The notes under the pieces were generated by a model. The model did no database searches. It worked only from the letters and a program-made list of their open reading frames with translations, and was not told the DNA's origin. Shown piece after piece: positions 8,194 through 16,896 of a stretch of DNA of 44,518 nt (positions are counted from its first letter, which is position 1; each line of letters begins with the position of its first letter). The position numbers and the translations under genes were made by a program. This stretch comes from Candidatus Poribacteria bacterium (GTDB lineage Bacteria > Poribacteria > WGA-4E > UBA9662). The DNA is taken from the NCBI GenBank assembly GCA_002709695.1, contig PAQF01000007.1, positions 1 through 44,518 of the forward strand, given 5' to 3'.

Positions 8194-9359
8194 GTTAAAG
8201 AGGGCTCAGCATTAATTATCTCGTTTGCTTTTTTTACCCAATCTAGGTTTTGGGGCGGCATAATCCCGTAATTATAAAAAGAAAAATGTCTCACTCCGAT
8301 ATCGATAGCTGCTTGGACATTATTATGCAATGTTTCTGCATTCGGAGTGCTGCTACCATAGACGGAGTAACCAACTACTAGTTTTTCTTGACTACTAATT
8401 TCCTGATATTTTCCGTGGATCATATCCACCATTTGACTCGCTGATGATGTGTAAGCCAAAATTTCAACCTTATCAGAGATCTGGCTGATTGTCTCTGGTG
8501 CGAGGCCTGAAGTAACACGGTCTCCCATCAGAATGAAGTTTAACTCGGTGTCAACCGCGTCTCTAATTTCCTGAAGTAATGAGGAAACCACATTTTGTCT
8601 AACTTGTATGAATTTTTCCAGACCTTCGATTTTTTCTAGATATTGTTCCAAGTTGTTACTGGTTTTTCCTGTTTGGAAGATATCATCAAGTTCATCTTGG
8701 ATCTGGGATGCCATGCGGTCAACATCAATATTCGAATCTTCTCCTTTCTTTCGGCAATTCTGACACAGACAAAATGAAAAAAGCGATTGTGCGTCTCCAA
8801 AGTCAATACCGAATTTACTATGATAGTGTGAGTGTCCAAATCCCATATAATTCAGCGATTCGAGCTCTATAATCTGGATTCCGATTGCAGCCAAATTACG
8901 TGATAATCCAATAGCATAAGCTCTAACATCTGGATTAGCTGGACACAAAGCATAGGGAATGATATCTCCATAAACATTTCTTTGAGCACAGTCTGGATTT
9001 TTAGTTGCCAAGTAACTATTGTGCAAAAAAACTGTCCATGATTCGGGCTTCGCTTCATATTTGTGACAAGCCTCCACAAACCGTTGTAAAATAGGATTAC
9101 CCTTGATAAATGGATTGACGTACGGGCGCAGTTTTGTTCCAGAAAAAAAAGACAAATCTGGTTCAAAATAGAGTGAAGCTTGCGAACTGCGATAAAATTT
9201 ACCACTGGTCGATCGAGGCCGTAGGTGCTCAACCGAATGGTAGGCAGTTGCCAACGCAATGGCATTAATCCCAATATCCTTCACCAAGTAAGATATAACT
9301 GATTCAACACCTTCATCCGCCAAATCCCACGGATAAATCCAAATTGCTCTATGTGACAT
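8190..9359 (-). CDS. TIM-barrel protein, glycoside-hydrolase-like, function unknown
   Basis: A 389-residue protein without a signal peptide. It opens with RAIWIYPWDLADEGVESV, typical of barrels annotated as hypothetical glycosyl hydrolases. It has YVNPF, then IIELESLNYMGFGHSHYH, where a Glu sits at a strand end, and SFCLCQNCRKKG with a C-x-C-x2-C group like those in the 2129-3928 and 5672-7372 proteins. A later GYSVYGS and the C-terminal HFSFYNYGIMPPQNLDWV complete a barrel pattern. I cannot assign a family number or catalytic pair. GGAAAA precedes the ATG. It sits downstream of the isomerase-like gene with an 84-bp gap, so the two may be co-transcribed. Confidence 0.7.
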   Translation of the reverse strand: MSHRAIWIYPWDLADEGVESVISYLVKDIGINAIALATAYHSVEHLRPRSTSGKFYRSSQASLYFEPDLSFFSGTKLRPYVNPFIKGNPILQRFVEACHKYEAKPESWTVFLHNSYLATKNPDCAQRNVYGDIIPYALCPANPDVRAYAIGLSRNLAAIGIQIIELESLNYMGFGHSHYHSKFGIDFGDAQSLFSFCLCQNCRKKGEDSNIDVDRMASQIQDELDDIFQTGKTSNNLEQYLEKIEGLEKFIQVRQNVVSSLLQEIRDAVDTELNFILMGDRVTSGLAPETISQISDKVEILAYTSSASQMVDMIHGKYQEISSQEKLVVGYSVYGSSTPNAETLHNNVQAAIDIGVRHFSFYNYGIMPPQNLDWVKKANEIINAEPSLT

Positions 9360-9443
9360 TTCTTTTTTTCCAGAGTTTGTTCTTGTTTCTACATTGTTCC
9401 GAAGGAATCCAAATTGGTAACTTAATCAAGTTGCATAAAAAGT

Positions 9444-10247
9444 CTAGTAACCGAGATTCCCTAGGTATTCACGATTTACTCTAGCAGCTTCTGCTGGTGG
9501 ACGTAGTGGATAAGGACGATCCAGCTCAGCTGAAACCCAACCATCATATCCCACTTCGACCAGTGATGACAAAATAGCTCCGATATCCAATCCGGCATTA
9601 CCTGCTCCTAATTCTGCAAACCTGCCTTGTTCACCAAATTTATGTGTGCGATGATCCCAACTTTGTGGAGCATCAGCATGAAAGTCTTTTAGATGTACGT
9701 GTCCAATTCGGTCACGCAAAACTGGTTCCTCGAAAACTTGCATTGGGTTACTTCCTGCAGCCAGCAGGTGACCAGTATCAAACAATAACCACAATTCTGG
9801 CACTATGGACATCAATTTTTCAGCATCTTCTACTGTTTCGATCATAGTACCGAGGTGGGCATGATGAAAGCCTTTTATACTATGTTGAGTGCAGAAATCA
9901 AGGATCTCGTCCAGAGTTTGAGCTGCCTGTTTAAAATCAAGCTCAGTCGGGTAATTTCCACCCCAATCGCTTCTCCTCAGTCCTGGGACTTCTGCGGCAC
10001 CATTGCCAAGAGCGATGTTATATTTAATAGTGTCAATGGAGTTTCCACGCCCTCCCACATTGACAAGATGCAGACCAAAGCGATTAGCCAAAGTTGCCAT
10101 TTCGATTAGGTGGTCACCACTGTTTATACTAATACCCTCGACTCCATCCCAACCTGCTTCAGCCACTTCGCGAAATACTTTTTCAGGGTTTTCATTCTGT
10201 TCACCAGCAAATTGGATCAAGTGACAAGCCAACTTGAATTTACTCAT
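9444..10247 (-). CDS. Sugar phosphate isomerase/epimerase (xylose-isomerase-like TIM barrel)
   Basis: A 267-residue AP-endonuclease-2 superfamily barrel of the IolE/IolI type, expected to isomerise or epimerise a sugar, inositol or keto-sugar using a divalent metal. Seen: KVFREVAEAGWDGVEG at the start, the metal-site strands IKGFHHAHLGTMIE, LLFDTGHLLAAG and GHVHLKDFH, and the C-terminal YDGWVSAELDRP with a terminal metal-binding Glu. AAGGAA precedes the ATG by seven bases. Proteins of this family commonly pair with Gfo/Idh dehydrogenases, and two of those lie at 16897-19694. Exact substrate unknown. Confidence 0.88.
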   Translation of the reverse strand: MSKFKLACHLIQFAGEQNENPEKVFREVAEAGWDGVEGISINSGDHLIEMATLANRFGLHLVNVGGRGNSIDTIKYNIALGNGAAEVPGLRRSDWGGNYPTELDFKQAAQTLDEILDFCTQHSIKGFHHAHLGTMIETVEDAEKLMSIVPELWLLFDTGHLLAAGSNPMQVFEEPVLRDRIGHVHLKDFHADAPQSWDHRTHKFGEQGRFAELGAGNAGLDIGAILSSLVEVGYDGWVSAELDRPYPLRPPAEAARVNREYLGNLGY

Positions 10248-10368
10248 GTATTTAGTTCCTTAATATGTAGTTGAAAGATTCCCAAATATCTCCAATTACC
10301 CAATACTTTATTCTAGTTGAAAAAAATTGTATTTAAAAAGTCTGTGAGTAGCTTACACAAATGCCCAT

Positions 10369-10905
10369 TTAATTACTAGGTTCCTCATCAGGATTGAATC
10401 CTGTTTCCCAATCACAATCTAGACAGAAAAGAACACCTGCTCCCAGTTTTTGTATTTTGCCTTCACATCTTGGACAAATAATGGCGTTTCTAATTTCTCG
10501 CTCTGTCTTTGGTTTAGATTGAGCGAATTCAGAGTTTCTTGAGCAATTGCACTGATAGAGGTGACTGTCACATTCAGGGCAATGATAGAAGAAATTCGAG
10601 TCGCAGCCTGTTGTATCGGGTGATATCAGGCAGTGAAGCTGATAAATTACTGCATTATTCCTGATCAATCGAGAATTACCATCAATGTCGATGGCGATAA
10701 TATCCCAATCATTCAAGTGTTTTTCAAGTTGTACAACCACGCAATTAATTCGATAGGCTGATGGGGCCCATGGTTGATCGGTAATTCCAAACACAATGGA
10801 TGTTCTTTGAACTGCCATCGTTTCCCATACTTGTTCCCCCGCCAATACTTTTTGCGTTCGAAAATCGTCATCGAAAGTTAAGAAACTTAGATTTTGATCA
10901 CACAT
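10369..10905 (-). CDS. Hypothetical protein with two C-terminal zinc-binding Cys clusters
   Basis: A 178-residue protein that I do not recognise. Residues 1-100 look like a beta-rich globular domain (SIVFGITDQPWAPSAYR, DWDIIAIDIDGNSRLI). The remainder has C109-x2-C112...C119-x-C121 and a second ribbon C144-x2-C147...C161-x2-C164, a pattern for two structural zinc sites. It ends in an acidic tail. It stands alone, 121 bp upstream of the isomerase gene on the same strand. The coding reality is supported by length and the ordered Cys pairs; no function is proposed. Confidence 0.7.
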   Translation of the reverse strand: MCDQNLSFLTFDDDFRTQKVLAGEQVWETMAVQRTSIVFGITDQPWAPSAYRINCVVVQLEKHLNDWDIIAIDIDGNSRLIRNNAVIYQLHCLISPDTTGCDSNFFYHCPECDSHLYQCNCSRNSEFAQSKPKTEREIRNAIICPRCEGKIQKLGAGVLFCLDCDWETGFNPDEEPSN

Positions 10906-11275
10906 CGCTATAATCTGCTTTTGGCAAATATGGTTTTAAGTTTGGTCTGGCTAATTATCCAGATGAATTTCCGATAAGCTTGTAGCCTAAAATAGGTTTC
11001 TATCTGGCACATGATATTGGTGATTAAGACCGCAAATAGGATATCTTAACTTTGTCAACTCTATTGTGTTCTTTAATGTTCAAAGGTCTGGAATTTACTT
11101 TTCATTACTATATCATAATTATGTTACTACAATTTCGTTAGACTTTAATATCTAACTGGATTTATGAATAGACCCATACTCTTCCAAGAGGAATACTAAT
11201 CATTTAAGAATATGGTTAAGATACCAGTAATAGAGAAAACTTACAAAGCAATTAAGCGTGTGTGGACCTGTTCAC
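10906..11275. other. Intergenic region, no feature seen
   Basis: 370 bp of AT-rich sequence between two minus-strand genes. I find no open frame with a plausible start, no tRNA-like fold and no clear terminator hairpin. A promoter for the zinc-ribbon gene should lie near its low-coordinate end, but no good -35/-10 pair is evident. Confidence 0.5.
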
Positions 11276-11857
11276 TCAATTAGAATTTAATGGTCTAGAC
11301 GAACGTAAATGGACTAGGCTGGTTACTAAAATCAATACAAAGATGATTTCTACAGTCAAGAATCTTGGGTCGTCATAATGACGTTCAATATCAACTAGGA
11401 AATTATCTAGTAAGAGCCATTCTAATTGATGCAGTTGCAGTGCTTCAAAGTGATTAGTGTAACGAACTATGAATCCTTCTGGAAACCCATCTAGAACCCC
11501 ACTTACGAAGCGAAGGATGCAGTGGTCCCAGATGTCATAACTCAAGGCAACCAAAATACCGTAACTGTAACGAACATCTTTCCAAACAGCCCAAGTGATA
11601 ATACCAACTCCACTGAAGAACCAGCCCCAAAAAACCAAACGAGAAAATATCGGTCCGGAAGGACTGCTATCATGGTAGGTGAAGATAGCCATTGCGTCAA
11701 TTAAGGCATGAGATAGAAAGGCTAAACCTAAGCCCAAGACTAACCAAGCCCATCTTGGGGTTTTAGCCCACCTACTAGTTCCATTTGTTCGCTTGACTAG
11801 GATTTGACCGAGGTGAAGGCAGATTAGACCTGATAAGGCATGGGCGGGGATCATCAT
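11276..11857 (-). CDS. Integral membrane protein, unknown function
   Basis: A 193-residue protein with about four or five membrane helices: residues 3-20, 38-58 (WAWLVLGLGLAFLSHALID), 70-92 (LVFWGWFFSGVGIITWAVW), a weaker one near 97-115, and 167-183 (TVEIIFVLILVTSLVHL). HAL near the start and SHALIDAM in helix 2 recall the His/Asp pattern of small metal-dependent membrane hydrolase-like proteins (YdjM style), but the match is too weak to name it. Two adjacent ATGs (11857 and 11854) are both usable. It has no close neighbours in a unit, with more than 370 bp on either side. Confidence 0.65.
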   Translation of the reverse strand: MMIPAHALSGLICLHLGQILVKRTNGTSRWAKTPRWAWLVLGLGLAFLSHALIDAMAIFTYHDSSPSGPIFSRLVFWGWFFSGVGIITWAVWKDVRYSYGILVALSYDIWDHCILRFVSGVLDGFPEGFIVRYTNHFEALQLHQLEWLLLDNFLVDIERHYDDPRFLTVEIIFVLILVTSLVHLRSSRPLNSN

Positions 11858-12339
11858 ATTTATTTTTAGAACATTTTCAGCTATATTGAAGAGCTATTGG
11901 CCGTTCAACTGGGGTAGGGAATTTCATTACTCACTCAATACCTGAAACAGACTATTTTGATGGATACTGCTCAGGATTGGACAGTTTGTGTCTACGATGT
12001 CGGACCTCGGGGACTCCCCTTCTTGGTCCTAGAAGTCACAGGAACACACATGGGTACTTCCTCGAAGAATCGTAGGTGATCGACAATCATTTCTTTCTTC
12101 TGTAGGAGAGGAATTCATTACTGATGCGGGCGACGCGTTTCGAATGCAGCTTTGCCCATAAAACACCTATGAATCCTCTACCAATGTAAGATTTGCTATC
12201 TTAAAAAGAGTCCAGCATAAGCCAAAGCCACGCGTAGAGGAGTACGAAGTTTCTAAAAGTTTCTGGAAGTGCTAGGCAATATAAATTGCGTCAACTGTTT
12301 GTTGGAGATTTCCTTCGTTACTCATTCAAAACAGATATA
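11858..12339. other. Intergenic region without a supported gene
   Basis: 482 bp. A short, more GC-rich patch near 11960-12080 has an ATG frame of about 40 codons, but no ribosome site or recognisable protein. It could be the remnant of an older gene. No RNA gene, insertion sequence or repeat is visible. Confidence 0.45.
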
Positions 12340-13896
12340 TTAGTTATAAATGTTCTTCATTTGCCACATCTTCATCGATAAAAGCCTGATGTCTCTTCCT
12401 CGTGACCGGATTGATACACCAATGCTATCTTTTCTGCTTGGATATACTCGCATTGCCACACATTGCTTTTCGTTAATGAAGACCTCGACCACGCTTTTGT
12501 CGATGAAGACCCGCAAATTTAGTCGTTCTTCTGGTCCCAAATAGACTGGAGCGGTTTCAGGCGCTCGAGAAAGGACATCGGGCAAAATCGAAGAATAGGA
12601 CGAATCAATTGTGATCAGACTGTCTGAACATTCTCGAGGCGATACTCCTGTACGTGAACCAGGATACTTTAATCCGCGATTTCTGTAAAAAGCGATACGT
12701 GTATATTCCTGTTGGTCTGGAGAACGTAGCACATTGAGTTCGACCATTGGTGATCCATTGGTTTCAATTTCCGCATCTATCTCGATTGTATTTCCTTCTA
12801 TTCTGTCTAGTACTATTTCTTGATTGGCATTAATTGTACAATTTTTAATTTCGGTACATTGACCACGAACCGATTCGATATTACCTGCGGGCTGAATTCT
12901 CAATTCGTTGGAATCAATTAGAGATAGATGCCTTGGCAAGGTCATGATTTGGTTCCAGCCTTCGGTAGGCTTAGCTGGATTCATATTAAAAATAACGACA
13001 ATTCCGCCATCACCGTCTGGTGTTGCCGATGGGGCATGTACCCCAGCAGGTGAAGCGGCTCCGAAGTTGAATTTGCCGTGTGCGGTGGTAACAAATTTTT
13101 GTCGATTCTTGTCATAGTCACCAAGGAGATATTGGCCACCGCTCATATGGCTAAAAAATAGAAGTATGTATCTGTCGCCGATAGGCCAGAAGTAGGGACA
13201 TGCACCATCATCACCATCTAGAGTGAATCGATCATTTTCTACAAAGGGATGCAGGTATTCCCAATGTTCTAGGTCTTCAGAGCGAAAGAGATAATCCAGA
13301 GGTCTCCAAGGATCTCTTCCATTTGAAAGAGAATAGTAGTGTCCACCTTGACGCCAGATACAGGGGTCATGAACTCGATAAGGTAATGAAGACCCATCAG
13401 AACTGTCAATTGGTATAACAGGTTGCCCCGTTACTTTTTCCCAATTCAGTAGTAAGGGATCGCTTGAAGTAGCTATCATTTCTCCAACTTCAGTGCCATA
13501 GTACATGGCAATCACTCTGTTTTCCTCTACCAAAGTGGTGCCGGAAAAACAACATTTTTCAGGATTTGGATATATTGCATAGGGTAGATCCTTCCAGTGG
13601 ATGAGGTCTTCGCTAACTGCATGTCCCCAATGCTGCCGTGGATCCTCTGGTGGGTATGCCTGATAGAACAGATGCCAGTTCCCTTGCCAGAAACAAAGGC
13701 CATTGGGGTCATTGAGGCGACCTTCTGGATTAACATAGTGATAGATGGGACGGTATGGGTCGTTTTCCAAACTCTTACGTGCTTTTTCCATACGTTGGAG
13801 AAGCGGATTAGTAAGCAGTTCGTTTTCTTGTTGTTCTAAGGTTGTACTGAATTGGAATTTTGGGACGAGTGAAACATTATCTGTCTTGGCATCCAT
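12340..13896 (-). CDS. GH32-like five-bladed propeller protein (beta-fructosidase family), variant active site
   Basis: A 518-residue protein. A propeller at about 50-340 carries the GH32 signature LNDPNG (D63 as nucleophile position), FSGT at 117-120 and VHDP (D177, transition-state stabiliser position). A C-terminal beta-sandwich contains FIDKSVVEVFINE, a GH32 hallmark, so the fold is secure. The conserved Glu of the E-C-P motif, the acid/base, is Ala here (G231-A232-C233-P). It therefore may not be an ordinary fructosidase; nearby D229/D230 could substitute, or the protein could bind or use another substrate. There is no signal peptide. AGGG precedes the ATG. The gene follows the HD hydrolase by 39 bp, so co-transcription is likely. 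Confidence 0.88.
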   Translation of the reverse strand: MDAKTDNVSLVPKFQFSTTLEQQENELLTNPLLQRMEKARKSLENDPYRPIYHYVNPEGRLNDPNGLCFWQGNWHLFYQAYPPEDPRQHWGHAVSEDLIHWKDLPYAIYPNPEKCCFSGTTLVEENRVIAMYYGTEVGEMIATSSDPLLLNWEKVTGQPVIPIDSSDGSSLPYRVHDPCIWRQGGHYYSLSNGRDPWRPLDYLFRSEDLEHWEYLHPFVENDRFTLDGDDGACPYFWPIGDRYILLFFSHMSGGQYLLGDYDKNRQKFVTTAHGKFNFGAASPAGVHAPSATPDGDGGIVVIFNMNPAKPTEGWNQIMTLPRHLSLIDSNELRIQPAGNIESVRGQCTEIKNCTINANQEIVLDRIEGNTIEIDAEIETNGSPMVELNVLRSPDQQEYTRIAFYRNRGLKYPGSRTGVSPRECSDSLITIDSSYSSILPDVLSRAPETAPVYLGPEERLNLRVFIDKSVVEVFINEKQCVAMRVYPSRKDSIGVSIRSRGRDIRLLSMKMWQMKNIYN

Positions 13897-13935
13897 GAGC
13901 TTGCCCTAATTTTGATTTAATCAAACGGAATGGTG

Positions 13936-14952
13936 TTACATCAATCCTTTGTATTCGTTTTCCAAATCTTGGGTGAAAGAAATAACACGATCGACTGCAA
14001 CTTCTGCATCGTTGCGATCAGATTGCGATAATGTGGTATCTGCAATTGACTTCTGAAGGTCTGGAATCCTATTTGTTTTTAGGTGATTGAGCTGATAGGC
14101 AAAGTCAGGGTCTGCAGTCTCACTTACAAAATATTCGATTACGCCGAGTAAACCATATTTTCGGTTTATATTCATGTTTTCCAATTCTGCATTCATCTGT
14201 GAGACAAGGCTTCGACTTCGTTCTTGGCGTTTCTCTGCAACATCCTTAGCTGAATTAGTTAGAAGGTTTTCCACAAAACTATCTTTGGAGTCGACAAACC
14301 TTGGTAGACCTTGGACATAACTTTCGAGTTCAAATTTACCGCTTCGTTGAATGGCAAAATGAGCGTGAATGTGGATATTTCGAAAGAAACCAGTGTACCC
14401 AACATTCGGATCCATCGTATCAGCATCATATAGGATCTGGTTTTCGATGTTTTTGTACAGAATGTCAAAATCTTCGCTGGTCATATTTATTGGTTTTAAA
14501 TGGGCAAAAACAATTGACCGGACAGCTTCGACAAAATCTGCGTCAAAACCGTAATCAACAAGGATTTTTTCGGTAATTACGGCACCAGAGTCGTGGTGCA
14601 CGGTGTCATATAAATCGTACTCATCGTATAAACGAGTGACAATGTTTTCACGTGCTGGCTTCAGTTTTTCATTGAGCCAGAATCCTTGTTCACTAGTCAC
14701 ACGATTTCCATCGGCATCATTCAAAATTTCGCCATCATATTTCTTGGTAATATCGTGTAAAGTACCAGCAATTTCAAGTTTTTTTACATCACCACCTTCG
14801 CGTCTCCCAAGTTCCATACCCATCGCGCGTACGCGCTTAGTATGGTTCCAAGTATAGTGGCGCCACTGGAAACCAACCCGATTATGATCCCAAAGTTTGT
14901 AGGTTTCAGTAACTAAATCTTCCAGTTCCTTTGATACCTTTGAATAGTCCAT
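13936..14952 (-). CDS. HD-domain metal-dependent phosphohydrolase
   Basis: A 338-residue soluble protein. HD-type metal ligands are visible as H37 (NHTKRV), H66-D67 (AGTLHDI), H119-H120-D121, H151 (FAHLKP) and D176/D178 (YDADTMD), giving a complete H...HD...H...H...D set in residues 30-185. The C-terminal 120 residues are helical and charged, and I do not recognise them. Substrates of such proteins range from nucleotides to phosphonates, and none can be chosen here. GGGAG stands seven bases before the ATG. It precedes the GH32-like gene by 39 bp. A palindrome lies 44 bp upstream of its start. Confidence 0.85.
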   Translation of the reverse strand: MDYSKVSKELEDLVTETYKLWDHNRVGFQWRHYTWNHTKRVRAMGMELGRREGGDVKKLEIAGTLHDITKKYDGEILNDADGNRVTSEQGFWLNEKLKPARENIVTRLYDEYDLYDTVHHDSGAVITEKILVDYGFDADFVEAVRSIVFAHLKPINMTSEDFDILYKNIENQILYDADTMDPNVGYTGFFRNIHIHAHFAIQRSGKFELESYVQGLPRFVDSKDSFVENLLTNSAKDVAEKRQERSRSLVSQMNAELENMNINRKYGLLGVIEYFVSETADPDFAYQLNHLKTNRIPDLQKSIADTTLSQSDRNDAEVAVDRVISFTQDLENEYKGLM

Positions 14953-14995
14953 AAGCTCCCTGTTGATTATGCAAGATTTTTCATAGAACCTATAA

Positions 14996-15016
14996 GAGTT
15001 AACGTAGAGTTAACTC
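14996..15016. repeat. Palindrome GAGTTAACTC with an extra half site
   Basis: GAGTTAAC occurs at 14996-15003 and again at 15007-15014, and 15007-15016 reads GAGTTAACTC, a perfect 10-bp palindrome. Together they form an 8-bp inverted repeat with loop GTAGA. It lies 44 bp upstream of the HD hydrolase start. It could be an operator or a weak hairpin; it lacks a U-tract for a classical terminator. Confidence 0.45.
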
Positions 15017-15214
15017 GGCAAATCCGTTGATTTCCAAAATTTCTTTTGAAGTGTGAATTATGACTCTAGACTGATTTGAGCTGTCAGTTTTTACCGGCTC
15101 CAAACCAGCTGGCATTATAGTTGATTTTGCTACATAGATCAACAAAAATCACTGAATCAACAAAAATCGGGTTACTTTTATTCTCATACACATATCAGAT
15201 GCGAATATAACATA

Positions 15215-16777
15215 TTACTCTTTCATTGCTAATAGGTAACATGCTGCTTCCTGATCATTTCGAACAAGAAGGTAAGATCCTGAAAGCGCAGGATTATTCC
15301 AGGTTCTGCCATTAAGCGCTTCAAATCTCGATAACTCTTTGTGTGCATTTGGGCTGGCACTAACTAACACAATCTCTCCTGATTCTGCTTGAATTAACAG
15401 CAGGTTGTTTACTAGTATTATCTGTCCATGTCCGTAGCGACCTCGTTTCCATTTGCGTTGGCCATTGGTCAAGTCCAAGCATACAAGAATGCCATCATCG
15501 AGTCCATAGATGTAACCTTCATACTGGACAACATTGGTAAACTTAGCTTTCAGGTGGCGGTTTTCCCAAACTAAGGAAACATGGAATTGCTCTGAGTTTC
15601 TGTCTTGATGGATCTGAAATAATTTACAGCCAATTCCGTATCCAGTGGAAACAAAAAGCTGATTTTCAGGTAACGGCAGAGGTTGAGCAACATACTGAGT
15701 TTCTTTCGGCCAAGATTGACGCCAAAAGATTTTTCCGTTAAGGGGATTATGTGAAACAATATAGCCCTGATTAAAAATTAGAATTTGAGGTACATCTGCA
15801 AAATTAGTTATGGTTGGTGAGCTATAACCAGCTCGGTCGCTGCCCGCATGCCAAATGGTCTCTCCTGTCTCTTTGTGGTAAGCCACTAAGGATTTCTCTG
15901 AGCGTCCTCCAACACTAACCACAACCATATTGTCAAGGACTAATGGCGAACAACTTATTCCCCATTCATTGACCTCAGAATTATTATCACTAACAATATT
16001 TTTTGACCAGAGACGTTCACCTGTCGAAAGATCCAAACAGTTCAGAATTCCGGTTGCACCTAGTGCATATACGTGGTTTGCAAAGATGGTCGGTGTTGCA
16101 CGAGGGCCAATCCCTCCGGGAATCTTTTCGTACCGCGCGTTATCACTATGGCTCCATTTCATTTGACCAGATCTCAGATCATAACATACCACCATTTCTT
16201 GTTTACCACGTTGTTCCTGAGTAACTGCAAAACTTCCGACGATGGCGAAAGCTGACCATCCTGCACCTATGGGTTGTCTCCACATGAGTTTTGGTGGATG
16301 TTCCGACCAATCATCCGCCAGTTCCATTCCGCTGAGAACAGCATTACGATTCGGGCCAAGAAATCGTGGGTAATTGTTGGGTGAAGGCCTGAATGATTTA
16401 TGTATCCTTTCCGAAGAAGTATCGGTTTGTGTCAAGGAATCGCCAGCTCTCTTCGTCCAACTCCATTCCAATATTGGGAGTAAGTCTCCTGTAAAGCCTT
16501 TAATACGAAACATGAAAATTGAGAGCAAGAGAACAGAGAGAATCGCTCCCAGAGAGAGGATTCGAGTTTTCCTCCGTAACCGCGAGAAGAATAGTAACCA
16601 CACAAGAATTAGTAAAAATGAAATTCCAAGAACACTTACGATTCGAAGGTTTTGGTTTTGTCGATCTAGATTGTCAAACAGCCAAACCCAAATGATGGTG
16701 AGGATGGTCAGTAACAGAATCAGAACAATGGGCCATAGGCGGACGGTTTTTTCTGTTGGATTTTTTGGTGGGAGCAC
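15215..16777 (-). CDS. Membrane-anchored PQQ-type beta-propeller repeat protein
   Basis: A 520-residue protein starting at GTG. The N-terminus has three hydrophobic helices (about 14-34, 44-64, 72-92) and then an exported or outer-face domain. FRPSPNNYPRFLGPNRNAVLSG at 127-148 is the usual entry of planctomycete-style PQQ-like propellers. Blades repeat the pattern GxLxCLDLxTGxxxW (about 240-255, 425-440 and others). No PQQ-binding or dehydrogenase residues are evident, so a structural or binding role is more likely than quinoprotein dehydrogenase activity. It is separated from both neighbours by more than 110 bp. Partner unknown. Confidence 0.8.
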   Translation of the reverse strand: MLPPKNPTEKTVRLWPIVLILLLTILTIIWVWLFDNLDRQNQNLRIVSVLGISFLLILVWLLFFSRLRRKTRILSLGAILSVLLLSIFMFRIKGFTGDLLPILEWSWTKRAGDSLTQTDTSSERIHKSFRPSPNNYPRFLGPNRNAVLSGMELADDWSEHPPKLMWRQPIGAGWSAFAIVGSFAVTQEQRGKQEMVVCYDLRSGQMKWSHSDNARYEKIPGGIGPRATPTIFANHVYALGATGILNCLDLSTGERLWSKNIVSDNNSEVNEWGISCSPLVLDNMVVVSVGGRSEKSLVAYHKETGETIWHAGSDRAGYSSPTITNFADVPQILIFNQGYIVSHNPLNGKIFWRQSWPKETQYVAQPLPLPENQLFVSTGYGIGCKLFQIHQDRNSEQFHVSLVWENRHLKAKFTNVVQYEGYIYGLDDGILVCLDLTNGQRKWKRGRYGHGQIILVNNLLLIQAESGEIVLVSASPNAHKELSRFEALNGRTWNNPALSGSYLLVRNDQEAACYLLAMKE

Positions 16778-16896
16778 TATCGTCTTTTGTATGGAATCTC
16801 TTTTTGAGGGCTTCAGTTATTTTAGTAATTAGTTTGTTTGTTCTTAGGGCTCGCTAGACCTACTGAAACTTTATTAGGTACTTTGTATTCTTTAAA

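Noticed and set aside
11960-12080. Short GC-richer open frame in the gap before the GH32 gene
   Set aside because: Only about 40 codons, no ribosome site and no recognisable protein; could be a remnant but cannot be supported.
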